This document shows, piece by piece, positions 18,186 through 27,243 of a stretch of DNA of 64,000 bases (positions within the stretch are counted from its first letter, which is position 1; each line of letters begins with the position of its first letter). The DNA comes from Enterobacter hormaechei ATCC 49162 (GTDB taxonomy: Bacteria > Pseudomonadota > Gammaproteobacteria > Enterobacterales > Enterobacteriaceae). The position numbers were made by a program, and so were the translations under genes. The notes below the pieces were generated by a model. That model did not search any database. It worked only from the letters and a program-made list of their open reading frames with translations, and was not told the DNA's origin. The stretch is from contig NZ_MKEQ01000001.1 of assembly GCF_001875655.1 (NCBI RefSeq), forward strand, positions 620,001-684,000, read 5' to 3'.

Positions 18186-20183
18186 TTAACGCACCAGATG
18201 CAGGAAGTGCAGATGTTTCTCGTACTGGTCCAGAATATCGTTAATTAACTGCTCCTGGTTCCAGCCCATCACATCGTAATTCTGTCCACCTTCTTTAAGA
18301 TAGACTTCAGCCCGGTAGTATCTGTGCTGTTCTGCCTGGTTTTCGTCATTCTCTATGGCCGCCAGCGCAAAGGTCGGCGAGTTGTAGCCGCGCAGCCTGA
18401 CTTCATAAATGAAGTTCAGCTCATTGCCTAAATCCACTTCCAGGCGGATACGATCGTCTGACGCATCACTGATATGGCTCTGGGTTCCCTGCTTGTTAAG
18501 CTCCTCCTGCACCAGCACCATCGCCTGCCGAATGACCTCATCCATAAAGCGTTTCACCAGGGACCGCTTCGGCAAATAGGCGATGTTGCGCAATCTGCGC
18601 TGCCATGGAATCGGATTACGGGCCGCCGTCGGCGCGATGTTAGCCATGCTCAGGCTCTCGCGTTTGGTCAAATCACGCCGCAGCGCCTTCAGCAGGCCAT
18701 AGATAGAGATCAACAGGATCACGGAGAACGGTAGCGCACTGGCGATGGTTACGGTTTGCAGTGCGCTCAGCCCGCCTGCGAGCAGCAGCGCGATAGCCAC
18801 CACGCCCATCAGCGCGGCCCAGAAGATGCGCTGCCAGACGGGGGTATTGGCTTCGCCACCGGACGCAAGCGTATCCACCACCATCGCGCCGGAGTCGGCG
18901 GAGGTCACAAAGAAGACAATGACCATCGCCATAGCGATAAATGACAGTACCGATGAGAACGGGAAATGCTCAAGGAAATTGAACAGTGCCAGCGCCACGT
19001 CCTGCTGGACGGTGTTCGCCAGATCGGCGGCCCCCTCATTCATAATGAGGTAGATGGCGCTGTTACCAAAGACCGTCATCCACATCAGGGTGAAGCCAGC
19101 CGGGACGAACAGCACGCCGGTCACAAACTCACGGATGGTTCTGCCGCGCGAGACGCGGGCGATAAACATCCCGACGAACGGCGACCAGGACAGCCACCAG
19201 CCCCAGTACAGCAGCGTCCAGCCCCCCAGCCAGTTGCTGGATTTCGGTTCATACGCGTACAGGTTGAAGGTCTTGCTCACCAGCTCAGAGAGATAGCCAC
19301 CGGTATTTTCCACAAACGATTTCAGCAGCAGCACGGTTGGCCCCAGGCACAGCACCAGCGCCAGCAGCAGTACCGCCAGACCCAGATTCAGCTCAGATAA
19401 AATACGAATGCCTTTATCCAGGCCGGAGACGACGGACACCGTCGCCAGCCCGGTAATCACCACGATCAGGATCACCTGCACGGTTTCACTAATAGGCACG
19501 CCGAAAAGGTGATTCAGCCCGGCATTGACCTGCAACACGCCGTAGCCCAGTGAGGTCGCCACGCCAAAAACGGTCCCGATCACCGCAAAAATATCCACCG
19601 CATGGCCTATTGGTCCGTGAATACGGTCACCGATAATGGGATAAAGCGCCGAGCGAAGCGTCAAAGGCAGGCCGTGACGATAACTGAAGAACGCCAGGAT
19701 CAGCGCAACAATGGCGTAGATGGCCCACGCGTGCAGCCCCCAATGGAAGAAGGTCAGCCGCATGGCCTCTTTGGCCGCCGCGACCGTTTCAGGCGTGCCC
19801 ACCGGCGGGGAAAGGTAGTGCATGACCGGTTCCGCCACGCCAAAGAACATCAGGCCGATCCCCATCCCCGCGGAAAACAGCATGGCGAACCAGGAGTGGT
19901 AGCTGAAATCTGGCTGGGAATGGTCAGGCCCGAGTTTAATATCACCGTAACGGGATAAGCCGAGGAACGTCACGCTCAGTAAGATCAATGCGACGGCAAG
20001 AATGTAAAACCAGCTGGCGTTAGTGAATATTTGCTGTTGCAGTAACTTAAAATTTTTATCGGCAACGTCCGGGAAAATCGCCGCGAAGGCGACAAGAAGG
20101 AAAATTAACAAAGCAGATGTGTAAAATACCGCTTTGTTAATCTGGCTTTTGGACTGCTTTGGGATAGTTTCGTTTTCACTCAT
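18186..20183 (-). CDS. BetT-like BCCT transporter with long C-terminal domain
   Basis: The reading frame opens at 20237; ATG 20183 gives a 665-residue protein starting MSENETIPKQ. Twelve transmembrane helices are followed by a cytoplasmic C-terminal domain of about 165 residues like that of E. coli BetT, ending in the shared QLINDILDQYEKHLHFLHL. Family motifs WWLSWSPFVGMFIARVSRGRT are present. The unwound-helix motif is GMGIG (106-110), as in Na+-coupled betaine carriers such as BetP, whereas E. coli BetT has GIGID. Uptake of choline, glycine betaine or a related osmolyte is likely. No betIBA genes are adjacent. Confidence 0.87.
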   Translation of the reverse strand: MSENETIPKQSKSQINKAVFYTSALLIFLLVAFAAIFPDVADKNFKLLQQQIFTNASWFYILAVALILLSVTFLGLSRYGDIKLGPDHSQPDFSYHSWFAMLFSAGMGIGLMFFGVAEPVMHYLSPPVGTPETVAAAKEAMRLTFFHWGLHAWAIYAIVALILAFFSYRHGLPLTLRSALYPIIGDRIHGPIGHAVDIFAVIGTVFGVATSLGYGVLQVNAGLNHLFGVPISETVQVILIVVITGLATVSVVSGLDKGIRILSELNLGLAVLLLALVLCLGPTVLLLKSFVENTGGYLSELVSKTFNLYAYEPKSSNWLGGWTLLYWGWWLSWSPFVGMFIARVSRGRTIREFVTGVLFVPAGFTLMWMTVFGNSAIYLIMNEGAADLANTVQQDVALALFNFLEHFPFSSVLSFIAMAMVIVFFVTSADSGAMVVDTLASGGEANTPVWQRIFWAALMGVVAIALLLAGGLSALQTVTIASALPFSVILLISIYGLLKALRRDLTKRESLSMANIAPTAARNPIPWQRRLRNIAYLPKRSLVKRFMDEVIRQAMVLVQEELNKQGTQSHISDASDDRIRLEVDLGNELNFIYEVRLRGYNSPTFALAAIENDENQAEQHRYYRAEVYLKEGGQNYDVMGWNQEQLINDILDQYEKHLHFLHLVR

Positions 20184-20364
20184 ATAGTGTGTTCCATAAC
20201 TGATTAACCTCTCTGAATAAGAGGCGTGAGCTGCCATAGGGTAACAAAATCTCCCTGTAATGACAGTTTTGTCATGTTTAAATTCACACTACTACGCAGA
20301 AGATATATTTTTCCGCCCGTCAGTTATTCCTCAAGCCATACAATATTAAGGGGGTGAAAAAGGA

Positions 20365-20970
20365 TTATTTATCCCGGCCAGCCGACTTTGGCCGTAAATT
20401 CTCATCGAAGACCAGCCGTTTGCGTCCTGGCTCTTCTTCCCGCAGCGGCTCCACCTGATGCAGCGTCTGCTTACAGCGATCCACCAGCACCTGATACTCC
20501 CGCGTGCCCTGCTTTTTCCACTCGATTTCCTGCGCACTCAGTTCACGAATCGCTTTCGCCGGACTGCCCAGAATTAAGTGATTCGCAGGCATCTCCGCTT
20601 TGGCCTTCACAAACGCCGCCGCTCCGACAATGCTGTTTTCGCCGATCGTCGCCCCATCCATTACCACCGCATTCATCCCCACCAGCGCATTACGGCGAAT
20701 AATGCAGCCGTGGAGGATCGCGCTGTGGCCGATATGCCCGTCCTCTTCCACCACCGTGTCCTGCTCCGGAAAACCGTGCATCACGCAGTTATCCTGAATG
20801 TTCGCGCCGTCTTTCACCACGATCCGGCCAAAATCACCGCGCAGGCTGGCGTTGGGGCCGACGTAAACCCCTTTACCGAGGATCACGTCGCCAATCAGCA
20901 CCGCGGTCGGGTGAACATAGCTCTCTTCAGGCACGACCGGGGTCAGACCATCAATTTGATAAACAGGCAT
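20365..20970 (-). CDS. paaY: hexapeptide-repeat thioesterase PaaY
   Basis: The 201-residue gamma-carbonic-anhydrase-like protein has left-handed beta-helix hexapeptide repeats ([42 protein letters not shown]) and metal-site histidines in MHGFP and GHSAILHGC. In the phenylacetate pathway PaaY hydrolyses inhibitory 2-hydroxycyclohepta-1,4,6-triene-1-formyl-CoA. It is transcribed after paaX with nine bases between, as in E. coli. Confidence 0.95.
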   Translation of the reverse strand: MPVYQIDGLTPVVPEESYVHPTAVLIGDVILGKGVYVGPNASLRGDFGRIVVKDGANIQDNCVMHGFPEQDTVVEEDGHIGHSAILHGCIIRRNALVGMNAVVMDGATIGENSIVGAAAFVKAKAEMPANHLILGSPAKAIRELSAQEIEWKKQGTREYQVLVDRCKQTLHQVEPLREEEPGRKRLVFDENLRPKSAGRDK

Positions 20971-20979
20971 ACCTTCTCC

Positions 20980-21906
20980 TCATGTGATATTCAGACCACC
21001 AAAGCGCTGGTGGTAAAGCGTGCCGGGAGCGGGCAGTTCGCCCACGGAGGTTTCTCCCTTCTCGCTGACAAACGCAAGGGCACCCGCCGCCACGCGCTGG
21101 TAGATATTTATGCACAACTGTCGCGCGTTCTGCCCCGCCCAGTGCGCCGGGAGTAACTCCTCCGGCAACAGCGGATCTTTCAGCACCACGCGACGATAAA
21201 AGTGAATGAGTAACAGCTGGATCTGGAAGCAGCGTTCCGGGGTCAAATCCTCGGGCGACGCCTCTTTCAGCAGCGGCAGCAGCGGACGGAACGAGTTGAT
21301 AAACGTTTCGTACATCGCGTTTTGTTCCGTGAGCTGCCAGCACTCTTCCACGCGGGATCGCAACGCCACGCGTGACAAGGCCAGCGGCGAATGGGCCTCA
21401 AAAAAGATGACGTTTTCCGCCACGCCCGCGTCATGCAGCAGAGACTGCACGTCCGCCAGGTTTTGCGACGGCGAAGCCATCAGGCTCGGGGCCAGCGTGC
21501 CGAAGCCTTGCCAGATGAGCTGTTTTTTCACATCCGCGAGCGTGGTTTTATCCAGCCCTTCGGAGAGCAGCAGTAGCCATTTACCATCCCACGCAGGCAG
21601 TTCCGCCCGGTAGATTTTATTTTCCGCGCGGCGGGTCAAACGCAGCCCCTTATCGCTGAGGCGGTAAAAGCTGCGGCGGCCAATGCGGGACACGTCCAGC
21701 CAGCCCTCTTTGTTGAGGCGAAACAGCGCGGTGCGCACAAAGCGTTCGCCGAATCCCATTCCTTCCAGCAGGGCCGCCAGGCTGCCAAGCCAGATCTCGC
21801 CGCCGCGATGGGAAAGCGCGTCGCCATACAGCGAGGAGATAAGTGATGTTCCGCTGACGGGGACAGAGCTGACTGCGTGCTGGATGAAGGCGTCAAGTTT
21901 GTTCAT
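20980..21906 (-). CDS. paaX: phenylacetyl-CoA-responsive repressor PaaX
   Basis: The ATG at 21906 gives a 308-residue protein starting MNKLDAFIQHAV, aligned with E. coli PaaX; an upstream ATG at 21915 would add three residues. It has an N-terminal winged helix (about 35-100) and a C-terminal ligand-binding domain. PaaX represses the paaZ and paaA promoters and is released by phenylacetyl-CoA. The C-terminus (GGLNIT) is several residues shorter than in E. coli. It is followed by paaY and lies downstream of paaK, separated by a palindromic repeat. Confidence 0.96.
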   Translation of the reverse strand: MNKLDAFIQHAVSSVPVSGTSLISSLYGDALSHRGGEIWLGSLAALLEGMGFGERFVRTALFRLNKEGWLDVSRIGRRSFYRLSDKGLRLTRRAENKIYRAELPAWDGKWLLLLSEGLDKTTLADVKKQLIWQGFGTLAPSLMASPSQNLADVQSLLHDAGVAENVIFFEAHSPLALSRVALRSRVEECWQLTEQNAMYETFINSFRPLLPLLKEASPEDLTPERCFQIQLLLIHFYRRVVLKDPLLPEELLPAHWAGQNARQLCINIYQRVAAGALAFVSEKGETSVGELPAPGTLYHQRFGGLNIT

Positions 21907-21965
21907 GTGATTCATTCTGTTGTTATTTTTTTCCTGGATGAATCATAGCACAGGAATTTGGGTTT

Positions 21966-22060
21966 CCCCCTCACCCTGACCCTCTCCCCAAAGGGGAGAG
22001 GGAAAAAGACCGCACCGAGCTGTCCCTTCTCCCCTCTGGGGAGAAGGTTAGGATGAGGGG
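21966..22060. repeat. dispersed palindromic repeat folding as a three-way junction
   Basis: An outer stem is formed by CCCCTCACCCT (near 21967) and AGGATGAGGGG (near 22060). Inside are two hairpins: CCTCTCCCC with GGGGAGAGG (21981-22001) and CCTTCTCCCC with GGGGAGAAGG (22025-22047). The left half recurs at 33913-33949. It sits between paaK and paaX within the same transcription direction. Confidence 0.85.
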
Positions 22061-22069
22061 TTAGGTGTT

Positions 22070-23386
22070 TTAACCGTTAGCCGCAACCTTACGTAAATCA
22101 AATACCCGGCAGGCTTTGCCCTCGGAGCGTGGAATACTGCCGCAGTTAACGATCATCACGTCGGTTGAGATCCCCACCATCGATTTGATCCGATGACGCA
22201 ACTGGTGGCAGACCTGACAGCGCTGCTCATGCGTCAGCGTTAAGCTGCTCTGTTTCAGCTCGACCTTCACCGAAAGTGAATCAAGATGCCCACGGCGGTT
22301 CACCTCCAGCTGATAGTGCGGCGAAAGGTGTTCGAACTTGACGATCTCCTCCTCCAGCTGTGACGGGAAGACGTTAACGCCGCGAATGATGAGCATGTCG
22401 TCGCTGCGCCCGCTGATGCGATCCATCCGGCGCATGGTACGTGCGGTGCCCGGCAGCAGGCGCGTCAGGTCGCGGGTGCGGTAGCGGATCACCGGTAGCG
22501 CCTCTTTGGTCAGCGTGGTGAACAGCAGTTCGCCCTGCTCGCCGTCGGCCAGCGGCGTGCCGTCATTCGGGTTGACGATCTCCGGGTAGAAGTGATCTTC
22601 CCAGATGGTCGGGCCGTCCGCGGTTTCAAGACACTCCATCGCCACGCCCGGCCCCATCACCTCCGAGAGGCCATAAATATCCAGCGCGGTAATGCCCAGC
22701 CGTTTTTCAATTTCGCGGCGCATCGCCTGCGTCCACGGCTCGGCGCCAAACACGCCGACGCGAAGGGAACAGGCGCTGGCATCGCCGCCCATCTGCCGCT
22801 CCAGCTCTTCAATCAGGTTCAGGCAGTAAGACGGCGTCACCATGATCATATCCGGCTGGAAATCGCGGATCAGCTGCGCCTGCTTCTCCGTCTGGCCGCC
22901 GGACATGGGGATCACCGTCGCCCCCAGACGCTCAGCACCGTAGTGCGCCCCCAGCCCGCCGGTGAACAACCCGTAACCGTAGGCGACGTGAATTTTATCC
23001 TTCGCGCTGCCCCCGGCGGCGCGCAGGGAACGGGCGACGATATTGGCCCAGTTGTCGATATCATTCTGGGTATACCCCACCACGGTCGGCTTTCCGGTGG
23101 TGCCCGACGAGGCGTGGATACGCACCACCTGCTCCATCGGCACCGCAAAGGTATCGAACGGGTAGTTGTCCCGCAGATCCTGTTTGGTGGTGCACGGGAA
23201 TTTTTGCAGGTCCGCCAGCTCGTTAAAATCGTCAGGGTGAACGCCCGCAGCATCAAACTTGCGTTTGTACATCGGAACGTTGTGGTAGGCGTGGTTCAGC
23301 GTCCATTTCAGGCGCGCGGTCTGCAACGCCTGCAACTCATCCATGGACGCGGTTTCGATCGGATCAAGCTTTGTTGTATTTATCAT
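22070..23386 (-). CDS. paaK: phenylacetate-CoA ligase
   Basis: The 438-residue protein is nearly the same as E. coli PaaK. The adenylate-forming P-loop SSGTTGKP is at 93-100, followed by YGLSEVMGPG, the hinge RTRDLTRLLPG and a C-terminal domain ending in VFDLRKVA. It uses ATP to activate phenylacetate to phenylacetyl-CoA, the inducer of the pathway and the substrate of PaaABCE. It is the last catabolic gene of the paaABCDEFGHIJK operon. Confidence 0.97.
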   Translation of the reverse strand: MINTTKLDPIETASMDELQALQTARLKWTLNHAYHNVPMYKRKFDAAGVHPDDFNELADLQKFPCTTKQDLRDNYPFDTFAVPMEQVVRIHASSGTTGKPTVVGYTQNDIDNWANIVARSLRAAGGSAKDKIHVAYGYGLFTGGLGAHYGAERLGATVIPMSGGQTEKQAQLIRDFQPDMIMVTPSYCLNLIEELERQMGGDASACSLRVGVFGAEPWTQAMRREIEKRLGITALDIYGLSEVMGPGVAMECLETADGPTIWEDHFYPEIVNPNDGTPLADGEQGELLFTTLTKEALPVIRYRTRDLTRLLPGTARTMRRMDRISGRSDDMLIIRGVNVFPSQLEEEIVKFEHLSPHYQLEVNRRGHLDSLSVKVELKQSSLTLTHEQRCQVCHQLRHRIKSMVGISTDVMIVNCGSIPRSEGKACRVFDLRKVAANG

Positions 23387-23412
23387 CGCAGGGTACTCAC
23401 ATTATTGTTCGC

Positions 23413-24618
23413 TCAAACACGCTCAAGGATCATGGCAATGCCCTGACCCACACCGATGCACATCGTACACAGCGCGTAGCGCCCGCCGCGTCGGTGCAAT
23501 TCATTGCTTGCGGCCAGCGCCAGTCTGGCTCCGCTCATTCCCAGCGGGTGGCCTAACGCGATTGCCCCGCCGTTCGGGTTGACATGCTCCGCGTCATCCG
23601 GCACGCCCAGCTGACGCAGCACGCCCAGCGCCTGTGCGGAAAAGGCTTCGTTAAGCTCAATGACGTCCATATCGGTAATACTGAGTCCGGCACGCTCCAG
23701 CACCTTGCGGGTGGCGGGCACCGGGCCTAATCCCATCAGGCGCGGTTCGACGCCCGCGGTCGCCATGGCCACTATGCGGGTGCGCGGGGTTAACCCCTGG
23801 GCAAGCGCCATCGGCTCGCTGGCGATAATCAGCGCTGCCGCCCCGTCGTTCACGCCGGAGGCATTCCCCGCCGTCACCACACCGTTCTTGCGGAACGGGG
23901 TTTTCAGCGCGGCAAGCTGTTCCAGGGTGGTTTCGGCGCGCGGATGCTCATCCACGCTCACTTCCGTTACCGCCCCTTTTTTCCCGGCTACCTGCACCGG
24001 GATGATCTCCTGCGCCAGTACGCCATTCTGCTGCGCCCGCGCGGTACGCTGCTGGCTGCGCAGGGCAAATGCGTCCTGATCGGCACGGCTGATATTTAAC
24101 AATTCCGCTACATTCTCTGCCGTTTCCGGCATGCTGTCAGTTCCGTATTGCTGATGCATGAGCGGATTCACAAATCGCCAGCCGATAGTGGTGTCGAAGA
24201 TCTCCGCCTGACGCTGAAACGCAGCGGTGGCTTTGCCCATCACGAACGGCGCACGGGACATGGATTCGACGCCACCGGCAATCAGCAGATCGCCATCCCC
24301 GGCCTTAATGGCGCGCGCCGCAAAGCCAAGGGCATCCAGACCCGAGCCACACAGGCGGTTAATGGTGGTGCCGGAAACCGTCTGCGGCAGCCCGGCCAGC
24401 AACGCCGACATGCGCGCCACGTTGCGGTTATCCTCCCCGGCCTGATTCGCGCAGCCGAAGATCACGTCATCTATGCGCTCCAGATCGAGCTGCGGATAAC
24501 GCGCCAGCAGCGCGCGCAGCGGCACGGCCCCCAGGTCATCGGCACGTACGCTGGACAACCCGCCGCCGTAACGACCGATCGGCGTACGCACACCCTCACA
24601 AATAAATGCGTCACGCAT
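23413..24618 (-). CDS. paaJ: 3-oxoadipyl-CoA/3-oxo-5,6-dehydrosuberyl-CoA thiolase
   Basis: The 401-residue thiolase has active-site Cys90 in NRLCGSG, the [10 protein letters not shown] histidine motif and [10 protein letters not shown] near the C-terminus. PaaJ acts twice in the pathway, cleaving acetyl-CoA from oxo-dehydrosuberyl-CoA and from 3-oxoadipyl-CoA. Its ATG shares one base with the paaI stop (TGATG), which implies translational coupling. Confidence 0.97.
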   Translation of the reverse strand: MRDAFICEGVRTPIGRYGGGLSSVRADDLGAVPLRALLARYPQLDLERIDDVIFGCANQAGEDNRNVARMSALLAGLPQTVSGTTINRLCGSGLDALGFAARAIKAGDGDLLIAGGVESMSRAPFVMGKATAAFQRQAEIFDTTIGWRFVNPLMHQQYGTDSMPETAENVAELLNISRADQDAFALRSQQRTARAQQNGVLAQEIIPVQVAGKKGAVTEVSVDEHPRAETTLEQLAALKTPFRKNGVVTAGNASGVNDGAAALIIASEPMALAQGLTPRTRIVAMATAGVEPRLMGLGPVPATRKVLERAGLSITDMDVIELNEAFSAQALGVLRQLGVPDDAEHVNPNGGAIALGHPLGMSGARLALAASNELHRRGGRYALCTMCIGVGQGIAMILERV

Positions 24619-25040
24619 CAGGCTTCTCCTGTCACACTGCCGCCGGTGCGGTGCGATTTCCCGCGAAACAGCGCGACGGCTTTCTGGTGTTGGTTCTGAA
24701 TTTCAATGTCGTAGACGCCGGTCAGTTTGCCCTGATGCTTAACCCGCGCGGTGGCGGTGAGCTTATCTCCGGCAAAGCCCGGACGCAGAAAGTCGATGGC
24801 GCAGCCGGAGGCCACCGCCGCCAGCCCCTGACTGTTGCAGGCGTAGGCAAAGGCGGTATCGGCCAGCGAGAACAGCTGTCCACCGTGGCAGGTTTTATGG
24901 CCGTTGAGCATCTGCGGGGTGATGGTCATGGTCACTACCGCGTAGCCCTCGCCCATGTCGATAATGTCCATCCCCATCGCCTGCGCGCAGGCGTCCCGTT
25001 CGTACATCGCGCGGGCGTTATGCCAGGCGTTATGACTCAT
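24618..25040 (-). CDS. paaI: hotdog-fold acyl-CoA thioesterase PaaI
   Basis: The ATG at 25040 gives 140 residues starting MSHNAWHN, the same length as E. coli PaaI; the frame itself extends to 25061. The catalytic hotdog signature NGHKTCHGGQLFSLADTAFAYACN is visible. PaaI hydrolyses ring-hydroxylated phenylacetyl-CoAs to free CoA trapped in dead-end products. The start overlaps the end of paaH by 11 bases. Confidence 0.95.
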   Translation of the reverse strand: MSHNAWHNARAMYERDACAQAMGMDIIDMGEGYAVVTMTITPQMLNGHKTCHGGQLFSLADTAFAYACNSQGLAAVASGCAIDFLRPGFAGDKLTATARVKHQGKLTGVYDIEIQNQHQKAVALFRGKSHRTGGSVTGEA

Positions 25041-26454
25041 AACTACTCTCCAGAAGCGCACGCTGGCGCAGCAGTGAACAGGGGCGATAGCGTTCCTCGC
25101 CGTAGTGACGTTGCAGGTTCTCCAGCAGGGTTAACAGACGCTGCCAGCCCAGACGCTCGCCCCAGGCGATGGGGCCACAGGGATAGTTCACCCCTAAGCG
25201 CATGGCGGTATCGATGTCTTGCTCGCTGGCGACCCCTTTTTGCAGGGTATCCAGCGCTTCGTTGGCAATCATCGCCACCGTGCGCCAGATCAGCAGGCCG
25301 GGGTAATCGGCAATCTGAAGCACCCGTTTTTGCTGGTGCTGCAACCAGTAAATGGCTTTCTGCGTGGCGGAGTGCGGGTTGCCGGGCGCGGCGGCAATCA
25401 CGGCCACATCCCGCTCGATGCGGTCGACCACCACCACCGGGCAGCCGTGGCGCAGCGCCAGTGACTGTGCGGTTTCACCCTGCGTTTCAATCAGCAACAG
25501 ATCATCAATTTCCGTGACACCGTCACTTCTCCGCTGTGCGCGCATCGGGCTGAAGCTGTCGCTGACCGGGGCGAGCCAGCTGACGGCGGGTTTCTCCTCC
25601 TGCCAGCGGTATACGCCCTGCCCGCATTTCTTGCCCAGACGCCCCGCCAGCACCAGCTCCTGCTGCACCAGCGACGGCAGAAAACGACGCTCCTGCCAGA
25701 AGGCATTAAATACGGAGCAGGTCACGGCAAAGTTGACGTCCTGACCAATCATGTCCGTCAGCTCAAGCGGCCCCATCGGGAAACCGCCGCCTTCACGGAG
25801 GGCGGCGTCGATCGCCTCGGGCGTGGCCACCTGCTCCTCCAGCGCGCGCCAGGCTTCCGAATAGAACGGACGCGCCACGCGGTTGACAATAAACCCCGGC
25901 GTGGACTGGCAGCGCACCGGCTGCTTTCCCCAGCGCAGTGCCAGCTCGCACAGCGCATCGGCCACTTCGGAAGAAGTCGCCAGCCCGCTGACCACCTCCA
26001 CCAGCTTCATCACCGGAGCGGGGTTAAAGAAGTGCAGCCCGGCGACGCGTTCAGGGTGGCTTATCTCCGCCGCAATCGCGGTGACGGAAATAGACGAGGT
26101 GTTACTGGCAAGCAGCGTCTGCGGCGGGCAGACCTCTGCCAGCTGTTTAAACAGCGCCTTTTTCACCTCAAGCCGCTCGGAGGCCGCCTCGATCACCAGA
26201 TCGGCTTTCGCCAGGGCATTGATATTCGTCACTGGCGTCAGGCGGGCCAGGATCTGTTCCCCGGCGTCGGCAGAGAGTTTCCCGCGCGCAACGCGAGAGG
26301 ACAGCCGCTGGCGAATGCCGTCGATGGCGCGGGAAATCGCCGCTGCGTCAATGTCATACACCAGAACCGGATGACCGTGGCTGGCCGCCACTTCGGCAAT
26401 CCCGGCGCCCATGGTGCCGCTGCCAATGACGGCCACCGTATCGATATTCACCAT
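25030..26454 (-). CDS. paaH: 3-hydroxyadipyl-CoA dehydrogenase
   Basis: The ATG at 26454 gives 474 residues (E. coli 475); the open frame runs further upstream but that part overlaps paaG. The NAD-binding motif GSGTMG is at 11-16, followed by ASNTSSIS and HFFNPAPVMKLVEVV, then a duplicated C-terminal dimerisation domain. It oxidises 3-hydroxyadipyl-CoA to 3-oxoadipyl-CoA with NAD+. It starts one base after the paaG stop. Confidence 0.96.
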   Translation of the reverse strand: MVNIDTVAVIGSGTMGAGIAEVAASHGHPVLVYDIDAAAISRAIDGIRQRLSSRVARGKLSADAGEQILARLTPVTNINALAKADLVIEAASERLEVKKALFKQLAEVCPPQTLLASNTSSISVTAIAAEISHPERVAGLHFFNPAPVMKLVEVVSGLATSSEVADALCELALRWGKQPVRCQSTPGFIVNRVARPFYSEAWRALEEQVATPEAIDAALREGGGFPMGPLELTDMIGQDVNFAVTCSVFNAFWQERRFLPSLVQQELVLAGRLGKKCGQGVYRWQEEKPAVSWLAPVSDSFSPMRAQRRSDGVTEIDDLLLIETQGETAQSLALRHGCPVVVVDRIERDVAVIAAAPGNPHSATQKAIYWLQHQQKRVLQIADYPGLLIWRTVAMIANEALDTLQKGVASEQDIDTAMRLGVNYPCGPIAWGERLGWQRLLTLLENLQRHYGEERYRPCSLLRQRALLESSYES

Positions 26455-26455
26455 C

Positions 26456-27241
26456 TTATTTCCCCGTAAAGTTCGGCGCGCGTTTTGCCAGGAACGCGCT
26501 GACGCCTTCCCGGTAGTCGTCGCTGCGTCCGGCCAGACGTTGATAGTCGCGCTCCAGATCAAGCTGGGCGTCGAGGGTGTTCGTTTCGGCGGCATTGATC
26601 GCCTGCTTAATCAAGCCCAGGCCAAAGGTCGGCTGCGAGGCAAAATGCAGCGCCAACTGCTGTGCGGTGGCGGAAAGTTCTTCGTCGTCCACCACCTGCC
26701 AGATCATCCCCCAGGCCTGCGCCTGTTCAGCGCTGAGCTTATCGCCCAGCAATGCCAGCCCCATGGCGCGGGCGCGTCCGGTCACGCGCGGCAGCAGCCA
26801 GGTTCCGCCGCAGTCCGGCACCAGCCCGAGCTTGCTGAAGGCCATCACAAAACTGGCTGAACGGGCCGCGATCACCATGTCGCAGCCGAGCGCAAGCGTG
26901 GCCCCCGCCCCCGCCGCCACGCCGTTTACGGCGCAAATCACCGGCTTCGGCAGCCGGGCTAAGCGGCGCACCAGCGGGTTGTAAAACGTTTCTACGGACA
27001 TGCCCAGATCCGGCGCGGGACCGTTCGGATCCACGTTACGGTCGTTGAGATCCTGCCCGGCACAGAAACCGCGTCCGGCCCCGGTGATCAGCAGACAGCG
27101 GATGGTGTCATCGCGCTCGGCCTGCTTCAGGCAGTCGGAAAGCAGCTGGTGCATGACGTCGTTAAAGCTGTTCAGGCGCTCCGGGCGGTTCAGTGTAATG
27201 GTCATTACGCCCTGCTCAACATGGCTCAGAATAGATTCCAC
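26456..27241 (-). CDS. paaG: 1,2-epoxyphenylacetyl-CoA isomerase
   Basis: The 261-residue crotonase-fold protein starts MESILSHVEQGVMTITLNRP. It has the oxyanion-hole AGRGFCAGQDLND and GVAAGAGATLALGCD motifs. It converts ring-1,2-epoxyphenylacetyl-CoA to oxepin-CoA and also shifts double bonds later in the pathway. It lies two bases after paaF. Confidence 0.97.
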   Translation of the reverse strand: MESILSHVEQGVMTITLNRPERLNSFNDVMHQLLSDCLKQAERDDTIRCLLITGAGRGFCAGQDLNDRNVDPNGPAPDLGMSVETFYNPLVRRLARLPKPVICAVNGVAAGAGATLALGCDMVIAARSASFVMAFSKLGLVPDCGGTWLLPRVTGRARAMGLALLGDKLSAEQAQAWGMIWQVVDDEELSATAQQLALHFASQPTFGLGLIKQAINAAETNTLDAQLDLERDYQRLAGRSDDYREGVSAFLAKRAPNFTGK

Positions 27242-27243
27242 AA

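Noticed and set aside
22592..23446. 284-codon plus-strand frame opposite paaK
   Set aside because: Antisense shadow of paaK, which is intact and conserved; the frame lacks a ribosome site.
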